Source of the DNA: Bacteroidales bacterium
GTDB lineage: Bacteria; Bacteroidota; Bacteroidia; Bacteroidales; UBA10428
Direction of reading: 5' to 3'
Assembly (NCBI GenBank): GCA_016926235.1
Contig: JAFGOZ010000263.1
Span: 1 to 12,492, forward strand
Length of the DNA: 12,492 nt
The translations under genes were made by a program, and so were the position numbers. Below the pieces are notes generated by a model, which did no database searches, was not told the origin of the DNA, and saw only the letters and a program-made list of their open reading frames with translations. Positions 6,258-12,305 of the stretch are shown piece by piece (positions within the stretch are counted from its first letter, which is position 1; each line of letters starts with the position of its first letter).

Positions 6258-8582
6258 TTAAAACACCATAACTTTTTTCAATACCTCAACCAAAGTACTG
6301 CAAGTCAATTCACTGTCATAACGGAAGTAAATGTACTGCAAAGTCTTTTCGTTAAGTATTTCCACTTTCTTAATTTCATCAATCAACCTGTCAATACGTT
6401 CTTGTTCACCAGTCTTTTTGATTTTTGAAAAGTCAAAGTATCTTAACAGTAAGTGTTCAAAATTACCAATACTGTTATCAGAGTTTGGAAGATTGTCAAT
6501 ATACTTGACAATTTCAGCAATTTTCTTACCAGTACTGTCATTAACTTTCTTGAAGTTAGGCGTTTTGTATAAGTCACCAATACCATTCCATTTGCTTATC
6601 AGGTCATGGGTTTGGTAGTATGACATTACCTTTTCTTCTTTTCTGTACAACATTCTGGTAAAAAATTCACTGGCTTTGTATGCTTTCTTGCAGTACTCAA
6701 AGTATTTCACATTGGCTTGTGCAACCACAACGAACATTATGCTGTTCTTTACATTATCTTTTTTTGGCTTCCGATAATAATCGTCATATCCGGTTAGGAA
6801 ATAATTGTCGTAATAATTTCTAACAACTGCACGTTTGTCAAAGAGTTCAGAAAATAAATCATGACAACTGCGGAGTGCGCTTTCATCTTCCTGTGTGCCA
6901 TAGAAGATAGGCATTTTATAATCAATTAAATCCTGTACCCTTACTCTGGTTTTAGAATATGTACCAATGAGTTTCACAGGAATTGTAGTTTTACGAATTT
7001 CTTCCGATAAACTGTCTTTTTTCTTTCTGTTGATAATAAAATCTTCGGGCACTTCCAGTGTGTCATAATTCTTTGCATTACTGCGTACAATGGTAAAGAA
7101 TTCTTCCTGCATATCAATTAATGACTGTATATATGCAACAGGCTTACCATTGTCATCACAAGTCTTGTCAAGGTGTACATTAAACAGTTCAGCAATTTCG
7201 CCTCTCATGTGGAATTCACAAAGATTTCTGCGATTGATAATGTGATACTGTTCGTGTATGTGCTTTAAGTATGATTGCTTAACTACCTTGCGAGTAAATT
7301 CACCATCAATGTACAATAGATTTGAATTCTTAAAAATTTCATCATAACCACCTTCGAATTCTGTTTTGGAATTATACCTGCTTCTGCTACGAGTTTTCTT
7401 ACCATAGGTTTTGGTATTGAAGAAGAATTTGAATAACTGTTTGTCATTCGGCATCTTCATAAAGCCATACTTGAAATTCGAGAAATCAATGTCTGATTGT
7501 TTAATCAGATTACCCACATTGATACTAACTCCATTTGCGAAAGTCAATACACCAAATTGGTTTTTTACTTTGAAGTAATCTTCCAATGTAACGATATTAC
7601 TATATTCTTTTGCAAGAAGTTCTGTTATTTCCTGCTTTGCCTGTGCAAGTTTCTTCTTGATTATCTTAATGGTATGTTCATTGTAATCAAGAGTTTCACG
7701 GTTTGCAGTCGGATTGATTTCACCTACTTCCAACCTGATTGCAATAGGAAGCCTGAAATCATTTATCGACAAGCCAAGTACATTGTAGTCAATCGGATAT
7801 GCTACCCTGCCAAGACAAACGTGCATTTCATTGGCATATTCAGTACCTCTGAACAGAAAGTTTTTACCACGTACAATGGTGTATGTGTTTGTCAGGATTT
7901 CATCGTAATGATTACTATTGAAATCGTCAGCATCAAATCCTTCGAAAACAACATTTTCGAAGTAATAGAGCTGCCGGGTCATTTCTTTTTTGAAAGAATA
8001 CAGGTCTTTTTCAAGAACAGGTATGCGAATTTCAGTACCGTTTCTTTCGGTTGTTTCTTCCTGATGAAGCAATGAAATTTCAGGACATTCTTCACCTTCC
8101 GATATGCAGTAATAATACTTCATACCATCAAAGTTGGTGATAGCAAAAAAGCTGTTATCGTATTCGCCTTCACCATGACCAGTGCTGCGTTTGTAAGCAA
8201 GCGGAGTTTTGCCACCGATACCAAAGCCACCGATTTGAGAATTGTCGGCACGTTTGGTGCTTTCGAAATACACACCATATATATTTTCAACTCTGTCGGG
8301 AGACATACCAACGCCAAAGTCAATAAATGATATGTATATGGTATTGTCGGCTTTGTCAACAGTTTTCCTGATAATAACAGGACTGTTAACACCTGCTTCA
8401 ACATGACTATCAAAACAGTTACTGGTAATTTCACGAACAACTGTACCAATAGGATTGGAATAGATGTTCTTTGTAAACATCTGGAAAACCATGCTTTGTG
8501 CATTTTCGGACAGTCGCATTTTTGTTCTGCCGACTGTTGATTCACTTTTCTGTGCGCTTAATTGGTTGAGATTAATTTCCAT
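6258..8582 (-). CDS. rIIA: rIIA-like protein with GHKL ATPase domain
   Basis: A 774-aa homologue of T4 rIIA (725 aa), a membrane-associated protein acting with rIIB in lysis timing and exclusion of other phages. The N-terminal GHKL ATP-binding fold is visible: N-box E51-xxx-N55-xx-D58 in REITSNCFDSH, G1 box DFGVGMS (88-94) and G2 box GGFGIGGKTP (118-127). PTANRETLDY (291-300), matching T4 APSREAL, marks the transducer domain. The C-terminal 400 residues are lysine- and aromatic-rich and less conserved. Start: an upstream in-frame ATG would add 19 residues but lies within the promoter, so the ATG at 8582 (MEINLNQL) is chosen. Promoter at 8626-8655. Confidence 0.92.
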   Translation of the reverse strand: MEINLNQLSAQKSESTVGRTKMRLSENAQSMVFQMFTKNIYSNPIGTVVREITSNCFDSHVEAGVNSPVIIRKTVDKADNTIYISFIDFGVGMSPDRVENIYGVYFESTKRADNSQIGGFGIGGKTPLAYKRSTGHGEGEYDNSFFAITNFDGMKYYYCISEGEECPEISLLHQEETTERNGTEIRIPVLEKDLYSFKKEMTRQLYYFENVVFEGFDADDFNSNHYDEILTNTYTIVRGKNFLFRGTEYANEMHVCLGRVAYPIDYNVLGLSINDFRLPIAIRLEVGEINPTANRETLDYNEHTIKIIKKKLAQAKQEITELLAKEYSNIVTLEDYFKVKNQFGVLTFANGVSINVGNLIKQSDIDFSNFKYGFMKMPNDKQLFKFFFNTKTYGKKTRSRSRYNSKTEFEGGYDEIFKNSNLLYIDGEFTRKVVKQSYLKHIHEQYHIINRRNLCEFHMRGEIAELFNVHLDKTCDDNGKPVAYIQSLIDMQEEFFTIVRSNAKNYDTLEVPEDFIINRKKKDSLSEEIRKTTIPVKLIGTYSKTRVRVQDLIDYKMPIFYGTQEDESALRSCHDLFSELFDKRAVVRNYYDNYFLTGYDDYYRKPKKDNVKNSIMFVVVAQANVKYFEYCKKAYKASEFFTRMLYRKEEKVMSYYQTHDLISKWNGIGDLYKTPNFKKVNDSTGKKIAEIVKYIDNLPNSDNSIGNFEHLLLRYFDFSKIKKTGEQERIDRLIDEIKKVEILNEKTLQYIYFRYDSELTCSTLVEVLKKVMVF

Positions 8583-8625
8583 AGTTGTGACTATTAAAGT
8601 TATTAAATTGTGATTCTCTATGCAA

Positions 8626-8655
8626 TTATACGAAAACAATTTTGATTTGTTACAA
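8626..8655 (-). promoter_or_regulatory. Phage-type promoter for rIIA
   Basis: On the minus strand TTGTAAC-N16-CGTATAATTG; complements at 8649-8654 and 8626-8632. It is the promoter nearest rIIA, 44 nt before the ATG, the same distance as at rIIB. Confidence 0.78.
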
Positions 8656-8720
8656 TATTTTTAAAATAAAATTGTTGTGTTTTCGGATGACCAGTATTTC
8701 TTAAATAAAATCTTTTTCAG

Positions 8721-8750
8721 TTATACGAATGGACGAAGTTGATGTTACAA
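8721..8750 (-). promoter_or_regulatory. Phage-type promoter, middle of three tandem copies
   Basis: TGTAAC-N16-CGTATAA on the minus strand; complements at 8744-8749 and 8721-8727. No gene starts in the 65 nt between it and the next promoter, so it adds a second start for rIIA with a longer leader or makes a short RNA. Confidence 0.72.
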
Positions 8751-8761
8751 AATCGCCCTTA

Positions 8762-8831
8762 TTTAGAATGAGTCTAAAGTTACACTTATAGGTAGGGTCG
8801 GATTACTGCACTCAAGTTTTACCCTGCCTAT
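8762..8831. ncRNA. Possible small structured RNA between tandem promoters
   Basis: Two hairpins lie just downstream of the promoter at 8839-8870. The first pairs 8788-8798 with 8821-8831: an 11-nt arm, fully paired in plus-strand RNA with one G-U, and with one A-C mismatch in minus-strand RNA; the loop is 22 nt. The second is a 6-bp stem, 8762-8767 with 8773-8778. No reading frame is present. It may be an RNA of its own, the structured leader of a long rIIA transcript, or a protein-binding inverted repeat. Confidence 0.4.
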
Positions 8832-8838
8832 CTAATAC

Positions 8839-8870
8839 TTATACGAAGGTATGTTCTGAAATGTTACAAA
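8839..8870 (-). promoter_or_regulatory. Phage-type promoter, distal of three tandem copies
   Basis: TTGTAAC-N17-CGTATAAGTA on the minus strand; complements at 8863-8868 and 8839-8845. It lies 29 nt downstream of the terminator at 8899-8931 and upstream of the hairpin region, so it opens a new transcription unit that can reach rIIA. Confidence 0.75.
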
Positions 8871-8898
8871 AAGGTAAGTTACTTTTTAGTTATATTAA

Positions 8899-8931
8899 AT
8901 AAAAAACCCTGCGGGTCACAACTCCGCAGGG
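8899..8931 (-). terminator. Intrinsic terminator of the 254-aa gene
   Basis: CCCTGCGG (8907-8914) pairs with CCGCAGGG (8924-8931), loop 9 nt; the six A at 8901-8906 give a U-run on the minus strand. A smaller 5-bp hairpin (GCCAC/GTGGC, 8957-8972) lies between it and the stop codon and could protect the 3' end. Confidence 0.88.
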
Positions 8932-8984
8932 CATTAACCAATTAAACACACAATCTTGCCACTAGAACGTGGCTGGAAATATTT

Positions 8985-9749
8985 TTATTTAAAACTGAAT
9001 TTCTTCGGAATCTGGAATTCAACTGAAAATCCATGTATCACATCACCAATTCTATAGCTATAGTTAGTATATTCTGGCATGTGAAGAACTGATTTTCTGG
9101 GAATATACTTCAGTGGATAAACCAGTGCAGTAATTATACTCATCAGGATTCTGGTTATCACTGGAAGCTTGGGTTGTTCTTCTTCACTATCCAGCAATTC
9201 AACTACCCAGAGCTTATGCTTGAACTTCTTGGTTGCGTATTGACTACCATGCTTGTAGCTGTAAAAGTCAAAGAAAAATCTATTATCATTCGCATGTTCT
9301 GGCGCACGGTATTGTCTCTCGTACATATTTGCACGTTCGATATCACCACCAGATTCAGTGAACTGCCCATAGAATTTAATCAGCTCATCCACCTGAACCA
9401 GATGATTCACACCTGCACCCTTGAAGTTGTCTTCAGATAACTCGCCCGTTTTATAGTATTTCTTTACTGCTTCAGGCGTGCCATAGCAACTGACGTAATT
9501 CAGGGAGAGATGCTTCTCGAATTCACCCATGTTTGGGTTGTTCTTAATTTCATTTACCGAGCTGATGTATCCAATCCTGAAGCCGTAATTTCTGAAGTCC
9601 GTATCTTGGTGCTTCTCTGTAATAGGATATTGACAGTCTTCATTCCATAACCTTATAAGTCTGGCCTTGCAGCCATATGCCAGCGCATGCCTTAACTCGT
9701 TAATGCCAGCAAATATGTTTGTTTTGGGGGTACTCCAGTTTGTGCTCAT
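8985..9749 (-). CDS. Hypothetical protein
   Basis: A 254-aa protein, family not recognised. It is mostly soluble, aromatic-rich and charged. One hydrophobic stretch at about residues 197-215 (PVITRILMSIITALVYPLKYIP) could be a membrane helix or a re-entrant anchor and is preceded by an acidic segment (LLDSEEEQPKL). No cysteine motif or nucleotide-binding loop is seen. It has its own promoter 27 nt upstream, the leader AACCAATAACACACAACT before ATG, and its own terminator, so it is a single-gene unit. The same AACCAATAA...ACACAC leader precedes the 283-aa gene. Confidence 0.75.
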   Translation of the reverse strand: MSTNWSTPKTNIFAGINELRHALAYGCKARLIRLWNEDCQYPITEKHQDTDFRNYGFRIGYISSVNEIKNNPNMGEFEKHLSLNYVSCYGTPEAVKKYYKTGELSEDNFKGAGVNHLVQVDELIKFYGQFTESGGDIERANMYERQYRAPEHANDNRFFFDFYSYKHGSQYATKKFKHKLWVVELLDSEEEQPKLPVITRILMSIITALVYPLKYIPRKSVLHMPEYTNYSYRIGDVIHGFSVEFQIPKKFSFK

Positions 9750-9775
9750 AGTTGTGTGTTATTGGTTTCTAATAC

Positions 9776-9806
9776 TTATACGAAATACCGGGTTAATTTG
9801 TTACAG
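9776..9806 (-). promoter_or_regulatory. Phage-type promoter for the 254-aa gene
   Basis: TGTAAC-N17-CGTATAAGTATTAG on the minus strand; complements at 9800-9805 and 9776-9782. The -33 side overlaps the stop region of the upstream 71-aa gene (stop at 9793-9795). The 12-nt CGTATAAGTATTAG core is identical to that of the promoter at 8839. Confidence 0.78.
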
Positions 9807-10008
9807 AATATTGATAATTTAAAATGAAATATTCAAGGTCACACCCTCTGGTTATTCCATAGCCATCATGAGCTTTGTCATTATTTATAATAGCAAATGA
9901 ACGTAAGTCTTCAAACACTTCTGGTTTCAATACTTTTGCCCATCGCTCCAATTGTTTGGTTTGAACCTTTATTCCATCTTCTACTGTAAATTCTGCTCTC
10001 TTTTCCAT
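9793..10008 (-). CDS. Hypothetical small protein
   Basis: A 71-aa soluble protein of unknown function with no recognised domain. It is charged, with a helical centre (KVQTKQLERWAKVLKPEVFEDLRSF) and a more polar C-terminus containing a single Cys (GITRGCDLEYFILNYQYSV). It begins 18 nt after its own CGTATAA promoter, leaving an untranslated leader of only about 10 nt. Its 3' end overlaps the promoter of the next gene, showing how tightly units are packed. Confidence 0.65.
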   Translation of the reverse strand: MEKRAEFTVEDGIKVQTKQLERWAKVLKPEVFEDLRSFAIINNDKAHDGYGITRGCDLEYFILNYQYSVTN

Positions 10009-10025
10009 TGTAGTGTCTTTTCTTA

Positions 10026-10056
10026 TTATACGAAAAATGTATTGGAAATGTTACAG
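10026..10056 (-). promoter_or_regulatory. Phage-type promoter for the 71-aa gene
   Basis: TGTAAC-N17-CGTATAATAAG on the minus strand; complements at 10050-10055 and 10026-10032. It sits 16 nt downstream of the U-tract that ends the tRNA transcript. Confidence 0.78.
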
Positions 10057-10071
10057 ATTTTAAATAAAAGG

Positions 10072-10137
10072 AAAAACCCCAGACTATCTTTTTGTATCTA
10101 CGGTTCTTATGTGTCATAGTTGCAGGATTATCTGGGG
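10072..10137 (-). terminator. Terminator-like hairpin ending the tRNA/ncRNA transcript
   Basis: CCCCAGA (10077-10083 complement arm) pairs with TCTGGGG (10131-10137) and is followed on the minus strand by five U. The 47-nt loop is long for an intrinsic terminator, so this may be the closing helix of a structured RNA that also ends transcription. Confidence 0.5.
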
Positions 10138-10412
10138 TCGTTCTACTCAACTTCCTATGGACGAGGAAACGTCCTTTGAGTAACCATTGCCGAACATAGA
10201 TGTTTGTCCACTGGAAGCAGGTTATTTAATCCCTACACTTCCTCCCAAAATAGGAGTCCCGCTACACTTACGGTCATTCCAGCTAAAACACTAAAAGACA
10301 TCATCGACAGGGGATTCGTTCACGATGCATGTATCTGTGTCTTCGTCAAGACATGCATAGATTCTGCTACGAAGCGACTACCCAAGCCAATGACTTCCGG
10401 TTGGCATTTCTC
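10138..10412 (-). ncRNA. Candidate structured RNA co-transcribed with the tRNAs
   Basis: No credible gene occupies this stretch. Read on the minus strand it shows: an 8-bp helix of 10325-10332 with 10351-10358, containing a competing 6-bp hairpin (10338-10343 with 10348-10353); a 6-bp long-range helix, CTGGAA/TTCCAG (10211-10216 with 10277-10282); and an outer 7-bp helix, TACTCAA/TTGAGTA (10144-10150 with 10176-10182). The last encloses a GGACG/CGTCC hairpin whose loop can pair with TTCCT/AGGAA just outside it, an H-type pseudoknot or a switch. It lies between tRNA and terminator with no promoter of its own. No known RNA class (tmRNA, RNase P, hammerhead) fits. Confidence 0.45.
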
Positions 10413-10488
10413 GTAGGTGGTCGGGATTCGAACCCGAACTTCCCCTACTTAACCTTCGGGGCGTTCTATCCGTTAAACTATACACCTG
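10413..10488 (-). tRNA. tRNA with enlarged (12-nt) anticodon loop, identity unclear
   Basis: D-arm GTTTAACGGATAGAAC and T-arm TCGGG-TTCGAAT-CCCGA are normal. The acceptor pairs five of seven positions, with C1-A72 and T7-C66 mismatches. The anticodon arm is CCCC-GAAGGTTAAGTA-GGGG: only four strong pairs closing a 12-nt loop, three nt more than a normal arm. No residue sits cleanly at U33, so the anticodon cannot be read. The segment CCCCGAAGGT...AAGTA is also present in the insertion of the neighbouring tRNA. It may be degenerate, or need processing. Confidence 0.7.
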
Positions 10489-10496
10489 TGTTATTG

Positions 10497-10604
10497 TGGC
10501 GATGGAAGGAATTGAACCCCCGTATGACCTGCTTGTACTTCATGTACCTTCGGGGTAGACACTTCACAGACAGGTTGCTTTTACCATCTTCAGCATACAT
10601 CGCC
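10497..10604 (-). tRNA. tRNA with 39-nt anticodon loop (intron-like insertion)
   Basis: A perfect 7-bp acceptor GGCGATG/CATCGCC, D-arm TGCT...AGCA with GG in the loop, T-arm GGGGG-TTCAATT-CCTTC with wobble pairs, and discriminator A. The anticodon stem ACCTG/CAGGT (10571-10575 and 10527-10531) is perfect, but 39 nt lie between the arms (10532-10570), against 7 normally. With the stem shifted by one (CCTGT/GCAGG), removal of 30 nt after position 37 would leave CTGTGAA, anticodon GTG (His); lack of G-1 and C73 argues against His. The insertion contains TGAAGT twice and two alternative hairpins (TACC/GGTA and GTAC/GTAC). Confidence 0.75.
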
Positions 10605-10671
10605 TAAATTAAATATTTCGAAGAACGTGTTTCCAGAGTCAAATTGACACGGAATTATCACTCAAATTTTG

Positions 10672-10744
10672 AAGTGCCAAAAGGACTTGAACCCTTGACC
10701 TCCACTGCCTTACAGTGACGCTCTACCAACTGAGCTATAGCACT
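10672..10744 (-). tRNA. tRNA, anticodon AAG by position
   Basis: A full class I cloverleaf: acceptor AGTGCTA/TGGCACT (one G-U), D-arm GCTCAGTTGGTAGAGC, anticodon stem TCACT/AGTGG, 7-nt loop GTAAGGC, variable loop AGGTC, T-arm AAGGG-TTCAAGT-CCTTT, discriminator T. U33 is present and positions 34-36 read AAG (Leu CUU), but bacterial tRNA-Leu has a long variable arm, absent here, and A34 is rare, so the amino acid is uncertain. Base -1 (A) could pair with T73. Confidence 0.85.
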
Positions 10745-10764
10745 TTTCTACACGTGTGTATTGC

Positions 10765-10837
10765 GGACTTGGACAGGACTCGAACCTGCAATCTCTGCCC
10801 TTTTGAGGCATCGCTTTCCCAATTAAGCTACCAGTCC
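10765..10837 (-). tRNA. tRNA with bulged acceptor stem, anticodon unclear
   Basis: D-arm GCTTAATTGGGAAAGC and T-arm GCAGG-TTCGAGT-CCTGT are good. Acceptor GGACTGG faces CCAAGTCC, which pairs fully only if one A on the 3' strand is bulged. The anticodon stem (A)TGCC/GGCA(G) closes TCAAAAG, which reads AAA by position but has C at 33; shifting one base gives U33 with CAA. It is the first tRNA after the promoter at 10912-10944. A possible 6-bp helix, CTTCCC/GGGAAG, spans its 5' end. Confidence 0.8.
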
Positions 10838-10911
10838 TTCCCGAAGAAACTTTTACGTTATTGTCTCTCAGGGAAGTCATTCAACCTGAACGTTACAGAA
10901 TTGATGACATA

Positions 10912-10944
10912 CAAATATACGAAAATAATTTGAATTTGTTACAA
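10912..10944 (-). promoter_or_regulatory. Promoter of the tRNA operon
   Basis: TTTGTAAC-N16-CGTATATTTG on the minus strand. It fits the phage family (TGTAAC...CGTATA) and also contains TATATTTG, the Bacteroidota -7 consensus. The -33 box overlaps the stop codon of the GNAT gene (TAA at 10939-10941). It lies about 75 nt before the first tRNA. Confidence 0.72.
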
Positions 10945-11307
10945 AGGATTGTGATTTTTTTTGGGTTTATATAAAAAGTTATTATCGCTATTGTTTTTAA
11001 TTAAAACAAATCCAAGCTTACGATAAAACCTGTACAATCTTCTCAATTCAGAACCATATACATCTACTGCATATAATTGTAATTGAATGTGATGTACATT
11101 GGCGAAGTTAATTATATCCTGCATTACCAATGTGCCAATTCCTTGATTTCTATAACCCTTCTTAATTTTAATTAAGTTAATATAAATATATGGACATTCT
11201 GCATCGGGGTATAAAGTGAGTTTCAGGTCTTCCAGTTTGGATACGTACAATTGTTTTTTTAATTTAAAAACAAAGTCATTAATAATTTCCTGATTAAGTT
11301 CAGACAT
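10939..11307 (-). CDS. GNAT-family N-acetyltransferase
   Basis: A 122-aa protein. Motif A is clear: a beta strand IYINLIKIKK (41-50) then GYRNQGIGTLVMQDII with the acetyl-CoA pyrophosphate-binding R53-N-Q-G-I-G58, followed by a helix. The second half, LQLYAVDVYGSELRRLYRFYRKLGFVLI, matches the motif B pattern in which a substrate-side helix precedes the FY-x-KLGF signature. It is slightly short for the family (about 140-170 aa) but has the whole core. It should transfer an acetyl group from acetyl-CoA to an amine; the substrate is unknown. The ATG follows directly on the U-tract of a strong terminator hairpin, so expression probably needs readthrough. Confidence 0.88.
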   Translation of the reverse strand: MSELNQEIINDFVFKLKKQLYVSKLEDLKLTLYPDAECPYIYINLIKIKKGYRNQGIGTLVMQDIINFANVHHIQLQLYAVDVYGSELRRLYRFYRKLGFVLIKNNSDNNFLYKPKKNHNPL

Positions 11308-11343
11308 AAAAAACCCCTCACATAAATACTATGTAAGGGGTTT
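11308..11343 (-). terminator. Strong hairpin and U-tract abutting the GNAT start codon
   Basis: A 14-bp stem (11311-11324 with 11330-11343, one G-U on the minus strand), loop 5 nt, then six T and immediately ATG. It ends the 283-aa gene transcript and at the same time acts as the leader of the GNAT gene. No separate promoter lies between them. Confidence 0.85.
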
Positions 11344-11381
11344 AACACCTGTCACCAATCGGACATTGCTGTCCAATATTT

Positions 11382-12233
11382 TTAATCTCTTGGGTCGCCT
11401 TCGAACATCATGGTTGGTTCTTCAATATCACCTTCCCAGATTGTCAGAAGTCGCCATTGTTCACCAGTTAGATTTGTACGTTCCAGCATTTTATTTGCCT
11501 GACTGAGATTGTAGATGCAAAAGCTGGCATCCATATCGGGATGAATTTCACCTTCTTCAGAAGTACCATCTTCACCGACAACCTGAAAGCCTACAACCTT
11601 TGCATCAGCTTTGAGTTCAGCAGTTTCAATGTAGGTGGGGAGTTGTTCATCTTCGCACCAACCCAATTCGTCACCTACGTTGACTTCATCAACGAACTTG
11701 TAATCTTCATTGGGTTTCACCCATGCTTTTATCTGAACATTATCACTCTGGCAATTTGGGCAAAGATAAACTGTTTTGGTTTTATTACCAGTTTTCAGTT
11801 CAGTGCCTTTGGCATCTTTGATTCCAGTAGGTACTGACATTTCCCGTTCATCTTCCAGTTCGAAATCAAAGACGTGCATTTCTGGTATATTCATTTCATC
11901 AACAGCATAATCCTGCATTGCATCAATCAGGTGAAGAATACCATCAAGGTCTTCAAATCTCAAATCTTCTTTCTTTTCAAGCTCTGAAATGATGTTCAAC
12001 AGAGTGCTTTTCTGACTTCTGAGGTCAGTCCAATCAACGTTTCTTAAAAAAAGGGGAGCATCCTGTTCAGGCAGAAAATAATCAGCTTCTTTTGATGACC
12101 AATCAGTGTTGTATGCCGAATTCAAAGCTCTTTCATTTGCAGTTTTCTGGTCAGGCGCACCTACACTGAAGGTAGTTGAACTTACACGTTTTACTGTGAC
12201 GTAAAAAATCTTATTATTGCTTTTCTTTGCCAT
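11382..12233 (-). CDS. Hypothetical acidic protein with partial zinc-ribbon motif
   Basis: A 283-aa acidic protein of unknown function. The N-terminal 50 residues (FYVTVKRVSSTTFSVGAPDQKTANERALNSAY... in part) look like a small beta-alpha module with an A-x-x-x-AL pattern. Residues 70-125 are helical. C158-PN-C161 followed 30 residues later by GW-C193-ED suggests a zinc ribbon lacking its fourth cysteine, so metal binding is uncertain. The last third is acidic (DMDASF, WEGDIEEPTMMFEGDPRD). It has its own promoter with the AACCAATAAAATAACACACAC leader and ends at a strong terminator. The PTY-I/V-E string also occurs near the zinc ribbon of the 132-aa protein. Confidence 0.75.
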   Translation of the reverse strand: MAKKSNNKIFYVTVKRVSSTTFSVGAPDQKTANERALNSAYNTDWSSKEADYFLPEQDAPLFLRNVDWTDLRSQKSTLLNIISELEKKEDLRFEDLDGILHLIDAMQDYAVDEMNIPEMHVFDFELEDEREMSVPTGIKDAKGTELKTGNKTKTVYLCPNCQSDNVQIKAWVKPNEDYKFVDEVNVGDELGWCEDEQLPTYIETAELKADAKVVGFQVVGEDGTSEEGEIHPDMDASFCIYNLSQANKMLERTNLTGEQWRLLTIWEGDIEEPTMMFEGDPRD

Positions 12234-12261
12234 GTGTGTGTTATTTTATTGGTTATATTAC

Positions 12262-12292
12262 TTATACGAAAAAAACCCGGTGAATGTTACAA
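12262..12292 (-). promoter_or_regulatory. Phage-type promoter for the 283-aa gene
   Basis: TTGTAAC-N17-CGTATAAGTA on the minus strand; complements at 12286-12291 and 12262-12268. Its -33 box lies inside the loop of the terminator at 12269-12300 and its spacer contains the 3' stem arm and U-tract. Confidence 0.78.
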
Positions 12293-12300
12293 CCGGGTTT
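12269..12300 (-). terminator. Terminator of the 52-aa gene, nested with the next promoter
   Basis: AAACCCGG (12273-12280) pairs with CCGGGTTT (12293-12300), 12-nt loop, and seven A at 12269-12275 give the U-tract on the minus strand. It starts only 5 nt after the stop codon of the 52-aa gene. Confidence 0.85.
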
Positions 12301-12305
12301 AGTTT

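Noticed and set aside
7497..8075. A 192-codon open frame on the plus strand opposite rIIA
   Set aside because: Antisense to conserved rIIA sequence, with shadow-like composition.
8583..8639. Longer rIIA start 19 codons upstream
   Set aside because: The extra codons overlap the CGTATAA promoter and lack similarity to rIIA; the transcript would start inside them.
9911..10150. A 79-codon minus-strand frame running through the terminator and promoter at 10026-10137
   Set aside because: It overlaps a promoter, a U-tract and the 71-aa gene in another frame; composition is not protein-like.
10084..10412. Group I intron or tmRNA in the region after the tRNAs
   Set aside because: AAAGATAGTC near the 3' end resembles the group I S element, but no matching GACTA partner, P/Q elements or split exon is found; no tmRNA tRNA-like ends or tag frame are seen.
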